From Melanocharis versteri (Eukaryota; Chordata; Aves; Passeriformes; Melanocharitidae): a DNA stretch of 64,000 bases. The DNA lies in assembly GCA_013397845.1 (NCBI GenBank), contig VZTG01001724.1, positions 474,644-538,643 on the forward strand, written 5' to 3'. The notes beneath the pieces are model-generated. The model was not told the origin of the DNA, did not search any database, and worked only from the letters and a program-made list of their open reading frames with translations. Made by a program: the position numbers and the translations under genes. This document shows positions 1 through 11,745 of this stretch, one piece after another. Positions within the stretch are counted from its first letter, which is position 1, and every line of letters begins with the position of its first letter.

Positions 1-1453
1 CGGGAAGGTGTGGCCTTACTGATAATCTCAACTAAAAGCCCCAGTGATTTCTAGTGACAGCAGCTTAATTCTACGTAAGATAAATCTTTATCCATTTAAA
101 TTCTTCTCTCTGCAGAAATTCCAATTTACTTTCTGTTCTATGCTAGCTCATTAATATATTAATATAAATAATAAAGAAATTATTATATTAATTTCCAAAC
201 CACACTAATAAAACATCTCTAAATAGAGCTGACAGTGGCATGATCACAGAGTATCTAATCAAACGCAGTACCATTCCCTATCAACCGTCTGTGTTAACAG
301 AGATTAAACTGACACAACTGAATGTTCTTTCAGACATGCCTGAAACACTTCATCAAGACACTGAAGTGCAGGGCTAACACAGACATCTCCACATGAAGCA
401 ACCTTCTTCAAGCTATCATTCTCAAGGCCAAGGGCTCTTCCTCTGAAGACACTGGTATCTATAATGTATCCCAGTTTATATTTTAAGTAAACAGATGTAC
501 TACATATGATAAAGGTTGCTTATTAAGCAACATTCATGTGTACAGCAAGCAAATAAATAGATTCTGTCATGCTGCATTAGTCTACCAATATTTCTAAGCA
601 CATTTGTTACCATGAGGTTACAGTCTGAGCACTGCCAGCCTGCAGAACACGGAAGCAGGGAGCAATACAGCTGCTGCTGCTAATGCAGTGTATGCTGCAG
701 GTAAGAAGTTTCTCCCCCTCAATCGTGATCCAATTCCTTAAGATCCAAATTTCAAAAGAGAAATTATTAGGTTGAAAATAAAATAATATAAAATGGTTAT
801 ATTTAGGTCATAAAATGATCTAAGCACAACGTCACACACAAAAGCCAGGAACTTCACTATAGCTCAATAAAACAAAATACTTAAAGTAGAAAAAATTAGC
901 ACTTTTCTGGAAGCATAGGTAATTTTCTTGTTCTCAAGTACTCTTCTACAGATCTATAGTTAACAAAAACCTGGTTTTTTATCGTGCTACAGATTAAGTT
1001 TCACCATCACAGGTACCACCCCATTAATCTTGGACAGAACAGTATGATGTAGGTACTACAAGTAAAACAGCAGCTTCTGGCAGCAAAGTACACAACAGAA
1101 CACAGAAATGCAATAATTTGGCAGTAGAGGCCTGTGTTCCACCTATACTTGTATTTGTAAGTCATTTAGGAGGGGTTGCACATCTTGCTTCAGGATTTTT
1201 TTCTGACAATGGTAGCAGTACAGATGTAAATGATTACTTGGTTTTCTGTGAAGCTGAACCATCATTACTCTTCACAATATGCTATTGACACATTCATCTT
1301 ACAAATATGTTTAAACCCTCTAAATTATCACCAATCTGCATAGCTCATAAACCACTACCATTACATGTTAATCCTACTTTTTCTACCCCTTGTTGAAAGA
1401 AAAAAAGCAAAGCCTGCATTATTCCAGCTTTCTTAGCAGCAATGCTGCTTACT

Positions 1454-2470
1454 ACAGAATCACAAACCAGGTGAGGTAGGAAAGTACCAGATGGGGTTCA
1501 TTTGGTCAAATTCCTCTGCTCAGGGAGAGCCATCTAGACCACATTGCCCAGAACCATGTCCCAGAGGCTTCTGTGTATCTCTAAGGATGGAGACTACAAC
1601 CTCTCTAGGCACGCTGTGCCAACACTTGGTCACCACCCACTCTCACAGCGAAAAAGTGTTTCCTGACGTTCAGAAGAAACCTCCCATGTTGCAGTTTGTG
1701 CCTATTGCCTCTGGTCCTCACACTGGCACCACTGAAAATGGCCTGGCTCTGTCCTCTTTGCATTTTCCCTTCAGGTATTTGTATACCTTGAGGAGTCTCC
1801 CCTCGAGCCTTCTCTAGGCTGAACAGTCCCAGCCTTCTCAGCCTTTTCTCATCAGCCCTTTAATCATCCTCACGCTTTGTTGGACTCTCTCTGGTACATC
1901 CATGCCTCTCTTTTACTGGGGAGCCCAGACCAGGACTCCAGGTGAGGCCTGTCCAGTGCTGCATGTAGGAGCAGGATCACCCCCCTCGCCCTGCTGGCAA
2001 CATTCCTCCTAAGGCAGCCCAGGATACNTTCCCTTCAGGTATTTGTATACCTTGAGGAGTCTCCCCTCGAGCCTTCTCTAGGCTGAACAGTCCCAGCCTT
2101 CTCAGCCTTTTCTCATCAGCCCTTTAATCATCCTCACGCTTTGTTGGACTCTCTCTGGTACATCCATGCCTCTCTTTTACTGGGGAGCCCAGACCAGGAC
2201 TCCAGGTGAGGCCTGTCCAGTGCTGCATGTAGGAGCAGGATCACCCCCCTCGCCCTGCTGGCAACATTCCTCCTAAGGCAGCCCAGGATACCATTTGCTC
2301 TCTTTGCAGAAAGGGGATATGGCTGGCTCATGTTCAACTTGGTGCCCACCAGGAGGCCCAGTTCCTTTTCTGCCAAGCCACTTTCCAGACAGCTGACCCC
2401 TGCCTGTGCTGGGGTGTGGGGCTGTTCCCTTCCCACGGGCTTTGTGCTTCCCTTTGAGCTATTACTTATT
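1454..2470 (-). mobile_element. CR1 LINE fragment (3' part of ORF2 and tail), degraded
   Basis: Read on the minus strand this is the 3' portion of an avian CR1 non-LTR retrotransposon. It includes C-terminal ORF2 sequence (MSQPYPLSAKRANGILGC, then RRNVASRARGVILLLHAALD, resembling the CR1 pattern of ANGILGC...R..VILLL..ALVRPHLE), the region encoding GLFSL-type sequence, and the 3' UTR ending near an AGAATCAC tail at about 1457-1464. It is 5'-truncated and the frame is broken by stops. The segment 1765-2027 is repeated exactly at 2029-2291 around a single N at 2028, so the true element is probably about 264 bp shorter. The longest minus frame here (2134-2559) is this repeat, not a host gene. 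Confidence 0.85.
1765..2291. repeat. Exact 263-bp tandem duplication split by one N
   Basis: Bases 1765-2027 and 2029-2291 are identical by eye over their full length, at an offset of 264, with the only undetermined base at 2028. In a normal CR1 this segment occurs once: the sequence before 1765 and after 2291 flows through a single copy without interruption. This is the pattern left when overlapping contig ends are placed side by side with a token gap. Confidence 0.93.
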
Positions 2471-5338
2471 GCATATGGATAGGCCAAGCTAGATAATAAC
2501 ACCTTGACTAAAAAAATGTCTTTATTCTTTAGATCTGAAATTATCAGAGTAACTTCCAAATGAGAAAAGAGATCTTGAGCCTTCCCATCCCTCTGCAGAG
2601 CACCTGATCTGGGGGACTACACCAACCCAAAACTAAATTTCTCTCTCTAACAGTTAAACATTTACCCCGGGACAATTCAGAATAGGCAAGTCAGATGCAG
2701 AGGTTTGACAGGTTATTAATTTAGAGGGGAGGCTGAAACAGAAAATAGCTGGCTTTCAGGGAAAGGGGTGAGGGGAAGATAGGTTCTTCAGCTGCAGGAA
2801 CACAGATAGCTCCTGTGCCTGCCTTTTCTTTATCCTCACAGATAAATTATTATTAAGGATACAAAAACCAAGTGCTCTGTGGTTCTGGCAGAACAGCTAA
2901 GGCCAGTTCATAGAAAAGACTGGTAAAATGAATGATACAGCTGTGCAATGGAAACTTGGCATTTCCCTCCTGGCACATTCATTCCCTTTAGATGCATGAT
3001 TAATATGAGAATGACAACCTCCCTTCTTCTATCACGAGTCATGAAACAAGATGCTAATTTCAGAGACCCTACCAAACCAAGGTTCAGTAATGTATAGATC
3101 GTGGAAAAAAGGCAGTGAAGAATGAAGAGTGCACTGCATTTGCTCATGAATAAGCATGCTGCAAAAAACATCTCTCCTCCCAGCCCAAACATCTTTCCTT
3201 TCATTTGGAACCTTCAGTGTGCTAAATGCCCTTCTAATATCCAATATTGACCATTTGCTCTCAAGGACAGTTTAAGGACAAATTAAAAGGATAAAATAAA
3301 TATGAAATTTACAGCCTTGCAAATTGAAAGAGAATGAAAGCAAAGTTGGGATGATGGGCACATTAAGAAGGACACTAAGCATCGGGAAGTGCTTTTGATG
3401 CGAGGAACCAGAAGGTGAAGTGTAGGCCTTTGTGCCTACACAATAGCAGCTGTCCTATGACATTCTTCTTCCCGTTCCTTTGTAAGTTAGAGTTATCATC
3501 CAAAGTAGCAACCCAAGTTTTAGGGCTTTTTGTCTGTTTGATTAAAATGGTTATATTCTTGTTTCTAAGCATCTTAAGTGAGATAAAAAATTCCTTTCTC
3601 TAAAATAAAGAAAAAGAAGTAATTCTGGTTATTAATATCAGTTCTTTTGCTAATGTGATGCATATATAGCAATAAAATAACACAAGTCGCCTTCATGCAA
3701 CAGATTTCATCTGTATTCTGAGACGCTAATTTTAATCTCTCTTCCCACTCCCAATCCTTTAACTTCATGAAAACCTAAAAAAAAAGTTTTAGCACATTTC
3801 ACAAGGATATTAAATATTTATTTTTTTCAGACCAATATAAAAAATACAAAGTAAGTAAAGACTTGTGATAATCACTTCAAAGACCATAATATACTGATGG
3901 ATTTACTCTCAAAATTTTTGTATCTTCTGTACAGTAAGAACAGTCCACAAAAGGAAGAATGACAATTACGTTTGGTTTAATTATTAATGAAAACCTGAAA
4001 TCCTAGCAATATACTTCTATTTTCTTATAATGCAAAGACCAACTTACACCCTCTGAGGGGAAGCTGGTCAAAACAAGGCTTCCAGCATTAAGAACTCTAC
4101 CTCTATTGCTTCCTTGCCAGAGCCCAAAAGGCAGATAGAAAATTACCCATGATAAAAAGCACTGAGTTTTGCTACATACTAATAAAAAGAGCATAATTGA
4201 GGATCTTGGATATCACTGCCACTAAAAAAAGAAATTAAAAAAAAAAAGTATTTGAGACAATGGATCCTTCTTATGTTTGAATGTAAAACCTGAACTTTGA
4301 GGTGCACAGGCCCACCAGGGGAGGCTTTTTCCCCAAAAATATGAAGGAATTATCTTCTTTTAATGGAAGTGATCTCTCACGATTTTTCCATATTAACCCA
4401 ACTGCACATTTATCATTTTTACATAGCAGACACTATAATTAAACCTGACATATCATCTGAATTTTTCCACTACCTGTAAATATTTGTTGGAAAGAAATAT
4501 TCCATTTCACATGCCAGTTAAAACCATCTTTCTAAGGATGCACCTTTCTGAAGATGCATTTTTCCAGGATACAAATAATTTTTAATTTATGAATATTTGA
4601 AAGTATTATCTAGCATTTCACACCACTAGAGGGACCCATAAGCATTTTAATTTCACATCTATTCCCATCAAACCATTAAGAAATGCACTATATTAGATGC
4701 ATGAACTTTTTTTTTTAAAAATTAAGTCCTGCTGTTAAACTCTCCTGTACATTTACCACTCATGGTTTGAATTTTGAATATTTTTACGCCATCCAGTAAG
4801 TATTACATAAAACTATGACTTCATTTGGAAGATACAATTTTAGTAAGGATTTTAAAGTTACATAAAAAGACTAATTTAGACTATTGGAGTCTAAATTACC
4901 TCATTATACTTCTGGTCTTCCTTAGAATCACTTAGAAGCCCTGTTTACATAATTGTAAGGCACTACATTCCTGCTTAAAAAAATATTAAGCCATAATGTT
5001 TTGGTTTTAATTTACAATATATAACTATATACACATTCATAAATATTTTTTATTTTCCAAATAATTTCCATTATTTACATTATTTTCCAACTGCTGGAAA
5101 ACATGCTGTAGGTTAAGAATTAATGAAATAAACATGGCTTTGCAAATGCCTTCTGAGTGGAATCAGAAAAAAAAATTAAGTTTCAAGAAAATCTAGTAGT
5201 ACCACAACTCTATTAAAAACTCTAGTGGTTTTCAACAGTGCTCCCTGAATGGAGGGGAAGTGCTCAGCAACACCACCACCAAAGATAACTTTTCCTGAAG
5301 GATCTTACAGGGCAAAAGGATCTCACTGCCTTAGCAAT

Positions 5339-5452
5339 GCACAGAGCCACAGAGCCACAGAATAATTTAGGTGGGAAGGGACAGAAGAGACTTCTGAAAG
5401 TCCTTTAGTCCAATTCTCTGCTCAATACAGAGCTAATTCAAGAGAAATTACT
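5339..5452 (-). mobile_element. Old CR1 LINE 3' tail fragment
   Basis: The plus strand reads as the reverse complement of a CR1 3' end: a degenerate octamer/nonamer tail (CACAGAGCCACAGAGCCACA), then AGAATAATTTAGGTGGGAAGG, followed by a region like the CR1 'AGTCCAA..TCTGCTCAA..CAGAGC' consensus. It is diverged and 5'-truncated to roughly 110 bp. Confidence 0.65.
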
Positions 5453-8172
5453 CAAAGTGAAGGGATTAGACTAATTCAGTATGAAGTAAGTGCCAATTCT
5501 CCAATAGCACTGTAAGTCATTGCACAGCAGTAGAAGTGTAAAAAAAATCATGAAAAGGTATCTACAGGACTTTACTAATTAATCTCTTTTGAATTTTGGC
5601 TCATTTCTGTAAACATTTCAGGAAAGATACAAAATTAAGTGAATTAAACAATGCCATTCCTGTGCTGGAATGGGTAACATTTTGCAATAATCTCAGGACT
5701 AGGAAACTATATACAAGGCAGTCTCTCCATACCAATTTACTGAATCATAAGCCCAGCAGTCCTGCAGTTGTGTTTTTGGGTGCTGTTTAACCTAAATCCA
5801 CTCATTGGGCAAGGCAAATCTGCAGTTCACAACAGCATACTGTGAACTAAGAAACCTCACTGAAGCTAAATATTTAGAGGAATGTCATCAGAACACAAAT
5901 ATACAAAATATATACAAACACAGCCTTTACAAAATGGGTTATGCTGTGTTAACCAAGGTACTGATGGCTCCTGAAGAACATGACACATAATGGTTCAACT
6001 CTTTTCCCAAAAGCATAATATATTCCAGAACGTCGCCAAATCATTTTCTTGCTGTCTTCCCAGAAAAACCCACCTCTCTTTGGTGTCCTAGAATCTTCAG
6101 TTCTACAGTAAAGTGACGTCGGAACCCTCAATTCATCTTTTTTGTCTATTTTTCATCACCAGAAATAAAAGAAGAATTGAAAAGTAACCCATCATGGTTA
6201 ACAGAAAAAGAGTTTTCTTTTACCAGTCTATATGACTGTCAATACAGAAAGTCAAACTGGGAGCAGACATGAAAACCAAAGAATTCTCACATATTTTCTA
6301 CCAAATCGTCCAGCATACAAAAAAAGGCACCTTTCCAAATAAGGTACTTGGAGAAAGAGCACATTGGAGAGGTACATAAGAAAAGAAAAAAAAAATAGAA
6401 TGCATCTGTCTTCTTTTACGGTCAAACTTAAGCCAGCAATGAAACACAGAGTGGGCTGTACCTGTGCCAGACTCCAGAGCACACAGGCTGTTTTACAGTA
6501 GCTTGGGAAGAAGAAACTGAAGGTAAAACAAACATCTAGAATAACAAAAGAAAAAACAAACCTGCTCTGTATCCTCAGTTGGCACTTTTTATCCCCAAAT
6601 CTTCTTTAACCAAGCTCACTTCAAGCTCACTCTTTTCATTTGGCCAATACAGCTGTATTTAGAGCATTTTCTGTGATTTCCCCTTGTGTGACTGCATTCT
6701 CCAAACTAAATCAAAGGCAAAATTTCTCTCACATTGTGGAATACAATTTATTTGAATAATCTGGACTGTGAATAATTAGAAGACAATTTCAGAATTGCAT
6801 CACTCACAGAAAGGCAGCTTTTGAAGAAATCTCTGAGTATAAGCTTTTTACTCCTCAGTGATGGTATTTTCAAAAGGAAACAAATACTTAGAGCTATGAT
6901 CACACAAATCTTGCGTTGCTTTATTCACTGTGAAACTCACCCTTCTTCACAGCAGACCACTGAACAAGACAGACAATTACTGTTAGACATAACCAAATAG
7001 GCAATTCCTCCATTTTCTTGAAACAAAAAAGGGCATTGAAATTCATCTGGACTATGCTTACTTTATCTCAGTCTCTAGATGGTATCATCAAAAGCATCAT
7101 TAGCTGCTGCTACAGGGTTTTTCAAATTGTTTCAGGCAATCAATTTGGATTTGCACTCTTGTCCCTTCTTTGAATTCTGGCCTCTCAGCCAAGGGAAGTC
7201 TAAATTCACTATTCAAGGTAAACATTTTCCTGTGGTTCGTGAGCTGAGAACCAGAAAGGTTAAAAACATCATTGCAAACAGTACATGTTGACATTTTTGC
7301 CAGATCTCAGAACAGCTTATAATATGTTCCACAAACTGTAATTTCCAAGTAAACAGTCTGAAGGTTGTATAATAGAGGTAAACTCTGGAATTTCATCACG
7401 TATTTGCACTCCCAGAAAAGAGAATTAGATTCATCCATCACCTATAAAAATATCTCTTCCTTTCTTTCCATTCCCCCCTACAAAGGCTCCATATACAGCT
7501 AAGGAGAAGAACCATCTAAGTCTCAATGAAATCTTACTCTGCAGCATTATACTGTACGCAAGCAACTATTTTCTTCAAAATTGAGCATTCCTGAATGTTA
7601 CCAAACACATACTGATTAACTCAAAATCTCTTCTTCTTTCTAAGATATTTTAACTCACAGATGTGACAGATTCAGTTATCCATAAAACACGAAACAGAGC
7701 CCCATGTGTTGGCGACATCATCATCTCCCCACAGAAGCATGCTCAGATGAGACTGGCGCAAGAGAATTCTAAAAACCTTTTGATAAGATCTTACTTATTC
7801 TGGGCCAGGCACAACAGGAAAAGCAAGAAGAAAAACATGTTTCTTCTGTGCAAAACCAATGTGTTTATTTTTCTATCTGGTTCTTCCAGACTATATCCAA
7901 CAACCCTTTCCTAATGGGGAAGCTTAAAAGCATTCATTTCAGCTGTATCTGCATATGACACTTCTCAATATTTTTCTGTTATCTTAATTACTCATTTGAT
8001 CTTTATTCATTCTGGCTTCACTTCCTCACTATAACATACTGTACATATCACTGTGCACACTCACTATTTTGGGTTTTCTTCAGGTGAAACAGTGAGTGAT
8101 TAGGGCACATTATACGTGCCTTTGTTTGTGCATGCCAGAAACTTCCAACAATCAAAATTTCTTAAGTGCATT

Positions 8173-8212
8173 TGTGTGTGTGTGTGTATATATACACACA
8201 CATACGTATATA
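8173..8212. repeat. Palindromic TG/TA/CA microsatellite
   Basis: A (TG)n run passes into TATATATA and then (CA)n. Bases 8179-8202 form a perfect 24-bp palindrome able to form a hairpin or cruciform, followed by CATACGTATATA. A length polymorphism is likely. Confidence 0.9.
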
Positions 8213-9370
8213 AAAAAATAGACATTATTGACAACCTCTCAATAGCAAGAAAACAAAGCCTAAAACTTTATTGCTGGTTTATTTTTTTCTGAAAAAGGGA
8301 ATATTTTTATCCTGTCATTTACCAATTCTTTCACCAAAGATTTTGTTTCACATTAGCTTTTATCAACATATTATGACAACACCGAAGAATGAGTTACTGT
8401 CTATGATGTATCAAGTAACATGAATAAAATTTTGAAGTATTTGTGTAAACCGTAGCGTATTTGTAAACCAGAAGTCAGTAAGAGTGATTATAACCACTGC
8501 AACCACCTTTTCAATAACTTCCCTGAAAATCAAGCAGTACATGCTGCATTCTCATAGTGAACTGCAGAACTCCCTTCTTGTTTCCCATGGAGTGAAAAGT
8601 AGATCCAGTGTTCCACAGTCAATTCAGTAAAACATTACAGTGTATGCTTTTTACTGTACAACAGTGAATTCAAAGGAAGAAAGTCGTGTGGCTGCTCTCT
8701 CCTTTCCCAAAATGGTGGATTTGAGATGCTATCTTGAGTTTATGTCCATGGTCCCACACAGGCATAACCAACAGAACACAGTAACAGAAAAACTACCAAT
8801 TGATGCCTTAACATTAACCAACTGCCAACCAACAAGAAGAATATAATCCTGACTTTCCCCATGCACCAGGAAGCAGTCTTGGTGAAACAAAAATTTGTTT
8901 ATTAAGCTATTTCTGCATTTAATAATCCTCAGATATGACTCTCATTCCACTATCTCTACCAACAACAATATTTTTCCAACCATCTTCCTAAAACCAAATT
9001 TCCTAAAAGTTACTGTTGAGAATACTTCTAGAAAGGTTAGAAACTTGAATACTCATGTATCAATTACAGAATTCTGGGATGAAGATACAGATGCTGAGTT
9101 TATAACGCCTAAGAAGATACAGAAGTGATTTTTAGAGATAAGTGCTGACAATCTTTACTTCAGCAACACTGGTTGAAGTTGCAAGTTAAAATATTGTTAC
9201 AAAGCAAAATAATGCATTTAAAATTCAGTACTCTTCCAATCTACTTTTAAAATACTGGGTTAAGAGCCTATCAATAAAATATTAGAAAACAGACTGGTCA
9301 GCATATTATTAGCTAGACCTCCTGAAAGACATTCAACTTCTTCTCAAAACATCATTGACAGAAAAAGAAA

Positions 9371-9402
9371 ACAATGCTGAACAATGCTAACCAAACAATG
9401 CT
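9371..9402. repeat. Short direct repeats of ACAATGCT
   Basis: ACAATGCT occurs at 9371, 9381 and 9395, the last two within a CTAACC-containing unit of 14 nt. This is a small local duplication with no evident function. Confidence 0.7.
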
Positions 9403-11661
9403 AACCAAAGTTAGCTAAGCAAAACACAAAACAGCAATAATGCTTCAGCACTGTGACTGACAGCCACAATTTAAGTCCTCTGCAAAACACATAAGCAATG
9501 ATCTTTGCAAAATATTTAGAACCACAGAATAAAGCTAGTGGATAGTAGAAGAAAGTTACAGTGAAACTACACAAACACAATGGAGAAAGCATGTCCATGC
9601 ATTACTGATGTTCAGGATACAGCTGTGGTGGGGAGAAAAAAAAAAAGGAAACATTCAGATGGTTCAGTCTGCTTCAGCTGCAGAAGAGACCCTTTCCAGT
9701 TCAGTATTTGCCCCAAGGAAAGAAGAGCTGACTGACTCCTCTCACATGCTATTGCTCATATGGGTGAATATTTTTCAGTTATTTAGTTCTATGTGGCAAA
9801 ATCAACTCCTTCTGAAGCAACCGAGAGAGGGCAGGGAGATCATCCCAAAAATTAGGTCAAGTCTGATTCCTGCAACTTCTCTCTACTGCCAGTCTCATAG
9901 TGCATTACTAAATCTCTTTTGCTTAAAACAATTAAGGAAACACTGATCAGGACTAAATTAGCATTGCAGAGAGAAAGGAAACATTTTATGGATAAAAAAG
10001 AATCCCACATCTATGAAAATTATTAGATAACCTACTGATATGGTGAGAGATGGTGCTGAATTCCTGACTTTGAAAGAAACTCCACAATGTGGCAGGAGAC
10101 TGGAGTCAAAGAGCAACTCTTCAACAAGCTACAATCCTGAAGTGCAAAAAATCTGACTATAATATGACAACTCTGAAAACTAACACAGCAGCTGACCTGA
10201 GAGGGAACTTAAAGCTAAAGAATTTTTTGGGCCTCCCAGCAATATTTTTTGCTGTCATCAGACACCACAGGTGATGTTGTTAAAAGCTGGTGGCTATGTC
10301 TGAACAAGTAGGGGCAAGGAGAAAGGGTGTGAAAGTCCTTTTCCTGATTAGTCATGATAGGCCTGATGCACAATCATCAGGATGGAAAGAAACAGTGTGA
10401 TGAGGACCATAGAAAATAGTTAATTTGACAACAGCAATAATATCATACGTCGACTGCCTTTTAACAGGTAGTTCTTTTAATATTTCTGTTAGTATTCTCC
10501 CATATCAGCATGAAATGCCACATATATATATATACACAAAAAGACAGTTATGTACTTCATAAATTGCATGCTATTTCTACAGAGAAATTTATTATACTCA
10601 ATCAGGACTTGAGACGAAACTCTTATCCTCTTTATTGAAAAAAATCTACATAGCACACTCTTCAAACTTTGTTTTCTCACCTATTTTAATGAAACATTTG
10701 AATGAACTAAGAGTTTAAGAGTTTTAGAAATTATCTACTTTTAGAAAGAATAACTTCAGTTAAAATCAGAGCGTAAGACCAGTTTCTGCCACTCATTTTT
10801 ATTAATAAGGTAATTACAACAACCACACTTATTACCATGAAATCAGCTTTACTAAATCTCTCCATTGCATCCAGAATACTTGGAATTGTGTTGATACAAT
10901 GTTGGTATAGATGCTTTATGACACTTAATACATTCATTATTGGCAAAATTTAATTAAGACTCAGATTCCCTACACTTTTGCTGCATATTGGTTTGGTAGT
11001 ATTGAAACTTTATATTACCACAACTACTGACAAATTTAGTTATAATAATATAGATGGATAATTTTACTTTTTTCTCTACAAAAATATTCTTCTTGTAACA
11101 CTTCTGAAAAAAAAAAAGATTCCTCAAACACATAAACAAAAAAATTTAGGCTGCTGTTTTCTCCTAACACTTTAATCTTTATTTAAGATTTGTCTCTGTC
11201 CAATAATTTAAGTCCTAGCTACACATTTGAGTAGATATAATGTTAATTCATTATGATGAGGTCAAGAATATTGATATTACTGTAATTCGGTTCAAGCATC
11301 ATCCTGGACAGGGCCATTCTACTGCTTTATAAAAACAGAAAAGTATTTTCCTCAACTGATCGTGTCTGCCAAGTAAGCACACAGCACACACATCAGTAGC
11401 TGTTTAGAAGATAAGTCTTCATTTCCATATGGATTCAGGTCTAAATTCAATGAGTTTAAAATTATAATTTTTAAAAATATATTAAGCAGTGAAGATTTTC
11501 CTCTTCTGTTTTTGGTAATGAGCTAGAATGAAAGATTTTCCTAAGAAGTATAAAAAAAATAGTCTTGCTATAAGAGCTGCTAACTTTATTTTAGAGGCTC
11601 AGTAGTTAAAATTGATGGAAGCCTTTGTTTATTTGTCATTTATCTGCTTTTAAATACTTAC

Positions 11662-11745
11662 AGTGAAAAATACGGAAATCAATGTATGGATGAGAACCTC
11701 TTCTCTCTGTTTCAAATCCTGCCCGACTTCTTACTCGCACATCTC
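11662..11745 (-). CDS. PDE7A: PDE7A exon 3
   Basis: An 84-nt minus-strand exon follows acceptor ttctag (AG at 11747-11746) and is followed by donor gtaagt (GT at 11661-11660). Joined to the last base of exon 2 it completes Gly and then reads DVRVRSRAGFETERRGSHPY followed by IDFRIFH and the first base of a Ser codon. This matches the PDE7A segment before the regulatory and catalytic regions; the human protein as I recall it has FESERRG where this has FETERRG. Entry and exit are both phase 1 and the length is a multiple of three, so skipping this exon would preserve the frame. The next exon (expected to begin QSEIEVSVSARN...) was looked for toward base 1 and not found, so intron 3 exceeds 11.6 kb here. 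Confidence 0.95.

Larger units (their letters stand above)
1..11661 (-). other. PDE7A: PDE7A intron 3 (partial)
   Basis: Non-coding AT-rich sequence running from the exon 3 donor to the left window edge. It holds a degenerate CR1 with an embedded exact duplication (about 1454-2470), an old CR1 tail fragment (about 5339-5452), a palindromic TG/TA/CA microsatellite near 8173-8212, a short triplication of ACAATGCT at 9371-9402 and a TA run near 10521-10535. I see no PDE7A exon 4 and no RNA gene. Small open frames here show no recognisable domain. Confidence 0.85.

Noticed and set aside
2134..2559. 141-codon minus-strand ORF as a host gene
   Set aside because: Its residues match the CR1 ORF2 C-terminus and it lies inside the CR1 fragment, partly in the suspected assembly duplication.
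1..11661. PDE7A exon 4 inside the window
   Set aside because: I looked on the minus strand for the expected QSEIEVSVSARNIRR region. One partial lookalike near 10160-10200 (a SFQ-like triplet) has a stop in the needed frame and no splice sites.
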